Shown piece after piece: positions 59,438 to 64,000 of a DNA stretch of 64,000 nucleotides. The number at the start of each line of letters is the position of its first letter. Position 1 is the first letter of the stretch. Both the position numbers and the translations under genes were made by a program. The DNA lies in NCBI GenBank assembly GCA_025617375.2, contig JAMYGW020000003.1, forward strand, positions 682,001-746,000, written 5' to 3'. The DNA comes from Acarospora socialis (lineage: Eukaryota > Ascomycota > Lecanoromycetes > Acarosporales > Acarosporaceae). A model generated the notes under the pieces. It made no database searches, was not told the origin of the DNA, and worked only from the letters and a program-made list of their open reading frames with translations.

Positions 59438-61908
59438 ATGCTGTCCACTCAAACTTCCAGCCTTCAACAACGACAACGACAACACCGGCGACAAAACTCG
59501 ACACCCACAGCATTCGACGCCCCGAAGGTTCCTCTTCTTCCTGCTACGGCAATTCGACGGAATGGTTCACATCGACGCGGTCTAAGCCTTGATCAACGGC
59601 CACACCAGCGAGACCAACCACAGAAACTCCCGCAGGACGACAGAACGGTAAGTACTAACATAGGTTTACATCAACAGCAACAGCATATCTTGCAAGAAAC
59701 GCAGCAGCAGAGACTGGCTCGACCGGGCCTACAGCAGAACACCAAGTGCCGACATAACCACGGACAAGATTGCGCCAGTCGGCCACGACCTCGGCAACTC
59801 GCACCATTCCCCGGCACCGGATTGCCAAAAGACACTCTTTATGAGGAAATAGGCATTGTGAAAGTTCCCAACAGCGATTCTGGTAATCGACATGTTGGGG
59901 ACACTCACATTACGCATTCGTTCTCGACGACCGACTCAAGAGACTTTGATAAGTACCTCGAAATCCTCGGAATTGGGCAAGACGGAGAAATCGAATTGGA
60001 AGCATTGGAAGCATTCGGGGAGAACAAACCGAGCCTGAATGAGAAGTTTGAAACATTCGGCGACAACAAGACGTACATGCTGCACCCAGAATGGGATACG
60101 AATCAGCAACGACCAATCACACCTCCAGATAACAGCAGCACCAGTAAGTTCACAGCTCACAGAATAGACATAAAATTCAGCTAACCGGAACAGCCTACTT
60201 CCCGATAACACCAGCAACGACTCCTTCAAATCGAAAGGCATACACAGCCTGCAACAACTGGACTGCTCAGCCATTGCCGAATAAAAGACCCGCTAGCGAT
60301 ACGTCTAGGGCTTCTGCCTGCAAAACGATCCGGCGAGGTACATCCTGTGCAGACATATTCGAAGGCTGGACGCTGAAAGCAGATGATCGCGGACCACCAT
60401 CACCCCCTAATACCGCGCCGTTGATATCGTGCAATACCTTTGACGCAGCTCCGTCTACAAATTCCAGCTTCGAAGACGGAAGAGGCCTGAAGATGGAGTT
60501 TACCAGTAGCGACACCGGATATAGTTCGTCGTATTACTCTCCGATGTCCCACGCCTTGTCACCAACGATGTCTTCGTTCCAGTCGTCTCCGGATCTTGCC
60601 CACGCCTCTCTGATGCCGAATCCAACAGGAGCTCTGCCTGACCTTGCCGCCCCGTCGCAGACGTATGCTCTTCCAGCGTCGCAAAGCGCTGTTAGTCTGG
60701 GAAACTACTCGTCCCCAGTAAGGGATGCATTACCGCCAAGGGCCATGTCCATCTCAGAGCTCAACCTCGATGCTTCAATGGACGTTTCCATTGAAGATAC
60801 TGGCGTCACCATCGATGAGATTGCATCTTTCATTCAGGGTCCGGATCCGTATGACGGTAAATGGATCTGTCTTTACCTTGACTGTAATAAAAAGTTCGGA
60901 AGGAAGGAGAATATCAAGTCCCACGTCCAGACACATCTTGGTGACCGACAATTCCGCTGCAATCACTGCAGGAAATGCTTCGTTCGGCAGCATGACCTTA
61001 AACGGCATTCGAAGATTCACAGCGGTGTCAAACCGTACCCTTGCAAATGCGGTAACAGCTTCGCGCGACACGATGCGTTAACGAGGCACAGACAGCGTGG
61101 CATGTGTATCGGCGCCTTTGAGGGTGTGGTCAAGAAACAAGTCAAACGCGGCAGACCCAAGAAAGCAAAGCCGGAGCTTGACGAACGACTGGAGAAAGCG
61201 GAGCGAAGCCGTAGGGGAGCCATGCAAAAGTCCTATGCCTCGTCATCCTCGGGATGGTCAGAGAGCTCCTTTCCCGCTTCACCGCCGTTGGAACTCGACA
61301 ACCTCAGTATCCGTGGCTCGAGCCCGTTCGACAACTTTCAAAGTTTGCCGTGCGACTCATTCGGTGCAGATGTCTTCACCTACACGCCTCCAATGTCACC
61401 ACGCTACAGCACCGGAAATTGCATCTCGCCCCAGCAGACACAGCACTTTTACACGCCAAAAGAGCACAGCGCCAGCCCATCAGCGAAACCGAGGTTGATA
61501 ACGAACATCACCGAGGAAGCCCAAGGCCATCTGTCCAAACCAAGGTCGCCAAGTCGGAACGCCACCAGTCGAGCGGAGACCCCACCGGAACTTTGCCCTA
61601 CCTCTTCTTCCCCGCCGGCGTGTAAGTTCTTCGACTTTGAAGCCAGTTCGGAAGCGGAGAGCAACATAGGCAAATCGATCACGGACAGTACCAGTACGGC
61701 CACCGCAGGCGGAATGGGATTCCCAGCGGTTAGCGACAGCATCGATGACTTGTTCCTGGATCCTTTCGGCACTGACGAGTCATTGACAACTCTTGAGAGA
61801 GACCCCAGTATGCTCTTGATGGGGAAGTTCGAGGATCCTTTCAGCAACGATGACCTGTTTTCAGACCCATTCACTCACAGCTCGGATGGATTTTTCAGCA
61901 GTCCATAG
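59438..61908 (+). CDS. C2H2 transcription factor, Swi5/Ace2-like
   Basis: Two exons, 59438-60143 and 60194-61908, with a 50-bp intron, giving 806 residues. A Gln/Arg-rich N-terminus precedes EIELEALEAFGENK. After the intron come TYFPITPATTPSNRKAY and a Ser-rich middle. Three tandem fingers sit at about residues 455-535: ICLYLDCNKKFGRKENIKSH, FRCNHCRKCFVRQHDLKRHS and a third of C2HC type, YPCKCGNSFARHDALTRHRQ. Their sequence and spacing match yeast Swi5/Ace2, which switch on septation and chitinase genes after mitosis. A basic patch (KKQVKRGRPKKAKP) just after them is a likely nuclear signal, and an acidic tail (DDLFLDPFGTDES, NDDLFSDPF) looks like an activation domain. The start is the first ATG in frame. 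Confidence 0.9.
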
Positions 61909-62944
61909 TGGAAGACGCGGATGAAGAAAGCCACTCAGTTCACTCTTTTGACCCCGGACCAGGAGTTTGACAGGGCGGCGGGCTGCTAGGACGCAGGATG
62001 GTAAGGTTGTTAGCGTGGCGCCGAGCTGTCCATTAAGGTTGTATTCTGATAGATTTTCTCGCGCCGTAAGTCGAAAATGACGGCACGAATTCCATTCTTT
62101 TAGCATTTGGGTGGATCTGCAGACTACCCGACATCTGTGTTTACAGAAGACCACATGGCCAGGGTGCTGTAACTTTAAGCAGAGCGCAGAGTGTTGATCA
62201 AAACACGATAACAGGAATCGAAAGACAGTGAAACAATCCTTTACTACGAGTACATACAAATAGAATTCGAGTCAGACAGACTGAGCGCGTGAGATTAGGA
62301 TGAAGCTCCTGTGACTAAGGTACTCCGTACGATCCTTGCTTCCAAGCCTTAAGCAACGTGCTTGGCACTTTAAGATCTTTCTTCTTCGCTTTCATCCCTG
62401 CTTCCTGGCACGCGACTCAATTCCAGCCTAGGCTTGCCCCCGGCCAGCCATTATTGGCCGTCGAAACCTAGTAGGTACCTTATCAGAATTCCATGTTCGG
62501 GGTTCGGATATAAGTGCCCTCCGAGATGTAGTATGTGTAAGCCTTTGTAAGGGTAGGTACTCGTACGATTGGATTAATAATAATGAAAGTCCGAGTGCTT
62601 CCGAAATTATGCCAAGACCGAAATCACGGCCGCTTGAGATTCCGCTGACATGCATATCCGTGTTGGTCGCATGATTTGTGCAAAGCCATCCATCTGATTA
62701 CCTTAGAAGATGCTCATTTTCGTCATGCAGTCTATAGGTACTAAGGTACGGAGTACGGTAGGTAAGGTAGTCCTTTATAGTGGGTTACATGTTTGATTTG
62801 ACTTCCGTGAAGTCCGGTTGGTCGTGCCTGCCGGATGCCCTCTGTTGTAGAGTACCTTTAGACTGCATTATATACTAGAAAAAATACTTACCTCCGTACA
62901 CATATCGAAGGACGATGAAGTAGCGCAGACGCTAAGGTTGCAAC

Positions 62945-62956
62945 TACCTTAAGGTA
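62945..62956. repeat. TACCTTAAGGTA palindrome
   Basis: Perfect 12-base palindrome. Confidence 0.6.
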
Positions 62957-63064
62957 CTCAAAGTGCCAAGCAAAGCCTTGAAGAAGCGCTTCATTTGGCC
63001 AGGAGCAAGCTGCGGATCGAGAATTCAACTAAATAGAGTCGCTGACGCAAGCTCACCTACATCC

Positions 63065-63075
63065 TACCTAAGGTA
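63065..63075. repeat. TACCTAAGGTA palindrome
   Basis: Identical to the copy at 41397-41407; about 440 bases upstream of the likely AUR1 start. Confidence 0.6.
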
Positions 63076-63515
63076 ATGCACATCGAAAAGTCATATCTTA
63101 CCTATCGTTACCTCCAGGCTCCTATGTTGTTATTCAAATTCATCCTCATCGCTCAATTTTCCCGTCCTCTTGTGTTCACGAGCGCTCAAAGTACGAGTAA
63201 CGCCGATTGGTCCCTGTCAGAAGGTTGCTCCTACTCAGTCCGCTTCGTAATCCCGCCCGGCTGTTGTTGACCCACTTCCTTTCAAACTACGGTGGCCGGC
63301 TCTGCTCCGGTTTGTTATCCGTGACCTCACCGGTCCTCTGTTGCCTGTCGAAACACTTTCTCTGCCATTGCAAATTTTCAAGAGAAAGACTATTACCAGG
63401 TAGCAAGGGCGAGTGCCCACTTCAGATCCCATCAAACCGACTCAGTATATACAGCCCTAGTCTACACTCCGCGAAGGGCGAACCTCGTTCGGCGGGCACT
63501 GCTGGGATTCCAGCA

Positions 63516-64000
63516 ATGGAGAGGTCCAAGTACTTTCCAGCGCGGAAACACCACCAGAAGACTCACTCGCGATCGAAATTGGCCGTCGCATGGCCATCGC
63601 TGCCAATCTTCATTCCTCATCGCATCCGGCGCAGACTACGCTCTAAGCTGCGCAGTCGACAGTCGCCTTCCTCCTCTGTCGCGTCCCTACAAACGTCCTT
63701 CTCGCCTGCCGGCACACTCTCCTCCCTGCGATCCCACCGTTGGTCATATTATGATGCACAGTACCTGTTGCTGGCCATCCTTGGCATCTTCTCATTATGC
63801 GTCATCGAATCACCGGGGCCGGTGGTAAAAACAGCCGTTGCGACGGCTTTGTTCGCCTCTTTACTCATGCCCATTACTAGGCAGTTCTTCCTGCCTTTCC
63901 TTCCGATCGCGACTTGGCTCGTTTTCTTTTATGCCTGCCGGTAAGAGAACGGTCCTCTAGCGCTGTGATATAGTCCTTTCGGCTCTCCGCCCTTATTGTG
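63516..64000 (+). CDS. AUR1: Inositol phosphorylceramide synthase, 5' part only
   Basis: Transfers phosphoinositol to ceramide in the Golgi, an essential fungal step and the target of aureobasidin A. Only exon 1 is in the window (63516-63940); a GTAAGA donor opens an intron that runs off the edge. The longer frame from 63207 is open but the ATG at 63516 (MERSKYFPARKHHQK) is a better match to the family start. SYYDAQYLLLAILGIFSLCV and FFLPFLPIATWLVFFYAC are the first two membrane segments of AUR1. The catalytic C1-C3 motifs lie outside the window. Confidence 0.85.

Larger units (their letters stand above)
61909..63515. other. 1.6-kb gap, zinc-finger 3' flank and AUR1 leader
   Basis: No gene is supported. 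Palindromic motifs TACCTTAAGGTA (62945-62956) and TACCTAAGGTA (63065-63075) lie in the likely AUR1 promoter, with GGTA/TACC repeats around 62735-62775. AUR1 upstream frames (63076-63270) are probably leader sequence. Confidence 0.5.

Overview
The window is nuclear DNA from a filamentous ascomycete (Pezizomycotina). The evidence is dense protein-coding genes on both strands, split by introns of about 46-170 bp with GT..AG ends and CTAAC/CTGAC branch motifs, and typical fungal families: a short OSBP-related protein, a Whi5/Nrm1-like protein, a WSC sensor, a Swi5/Ace2-like zinc-finger factor, a grainyhead/CP2 factor, a GH18 chitinase and AUR1. A Dothideomycete-like relative is my best guess, but the class cannot be fixed from sequence alone. 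I rebuilt exon structures by hand from frame continuity, splice phase and family conservation. Most models close in phase, but none has transcript support.

Layout. 1-24.5 kb is compact housekeeping DNA: a GH47 alpha-1,2-mannosidase (truncated by the left edge), phosphatidylserine synthase, GAR1, cytosolic threonyl-tRNA synthetase, an SLM1/2-like TORC2 effector, an augmin HAUS1-like coiled-coil protein, an ER TPR-J-domain co-chaperone, an RSC1/2-like bromodomain-BAH subunit, an OTU1 deubiquitinase, NOP56 and the CCT zeta chaperonin subunit. Several are divergent pairs sharing a short promoter (GAR1/ThrRS, HAUS1/DNAJC3-like, RSC1/OTU1, NOP56/CCT6).

24.5-36 kb is gene-poor and accessory in character. 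It holds a cysteine-rich single-pass surface protein, a secreted-protein gene that appears frameshifted, a WSC-type sensor, and long gaps with pyrimidine-rich promoter-like tracts but no convincing gene. A mitochondrial-type J protein closes this part.

36-47.8 kb holds a conserved protein of unknown function, an oxysterol-binding-protein homologue and a grainyhead/CP2 transcription factor, separated by large gaps with TACCTAAGGTA-type palindromes, GGTAA runs and a short patch of TTAGGG telomere-like units.

47.8-64 kb holds a GC-rich kinase-fold gene with a DFA in place of DFG, a zinc metalloproteinase with a jacalin-like C-terminus, a Whi5/Nrm1-like cell-cycle repressor, a ten-exon GH18 chitinase, the ubiquitin-eS31 fusion gene with a GC-AG intron, a Swi5/Ace2-like factor (a family that regulates septation and chitinase genes in yeast) and the 5' end of AUR1.

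I found no rRNA, tRNA, CRISPR array, prophage or intact transposon. No clearly new multi-gene system is evident. The best leads are the frameshifted secreted gene and its surface-protein neighbourhood, the divergent kinase-fold protein, stop-free in-frame introns that could give isoforms, and the intergenic palindrome family.
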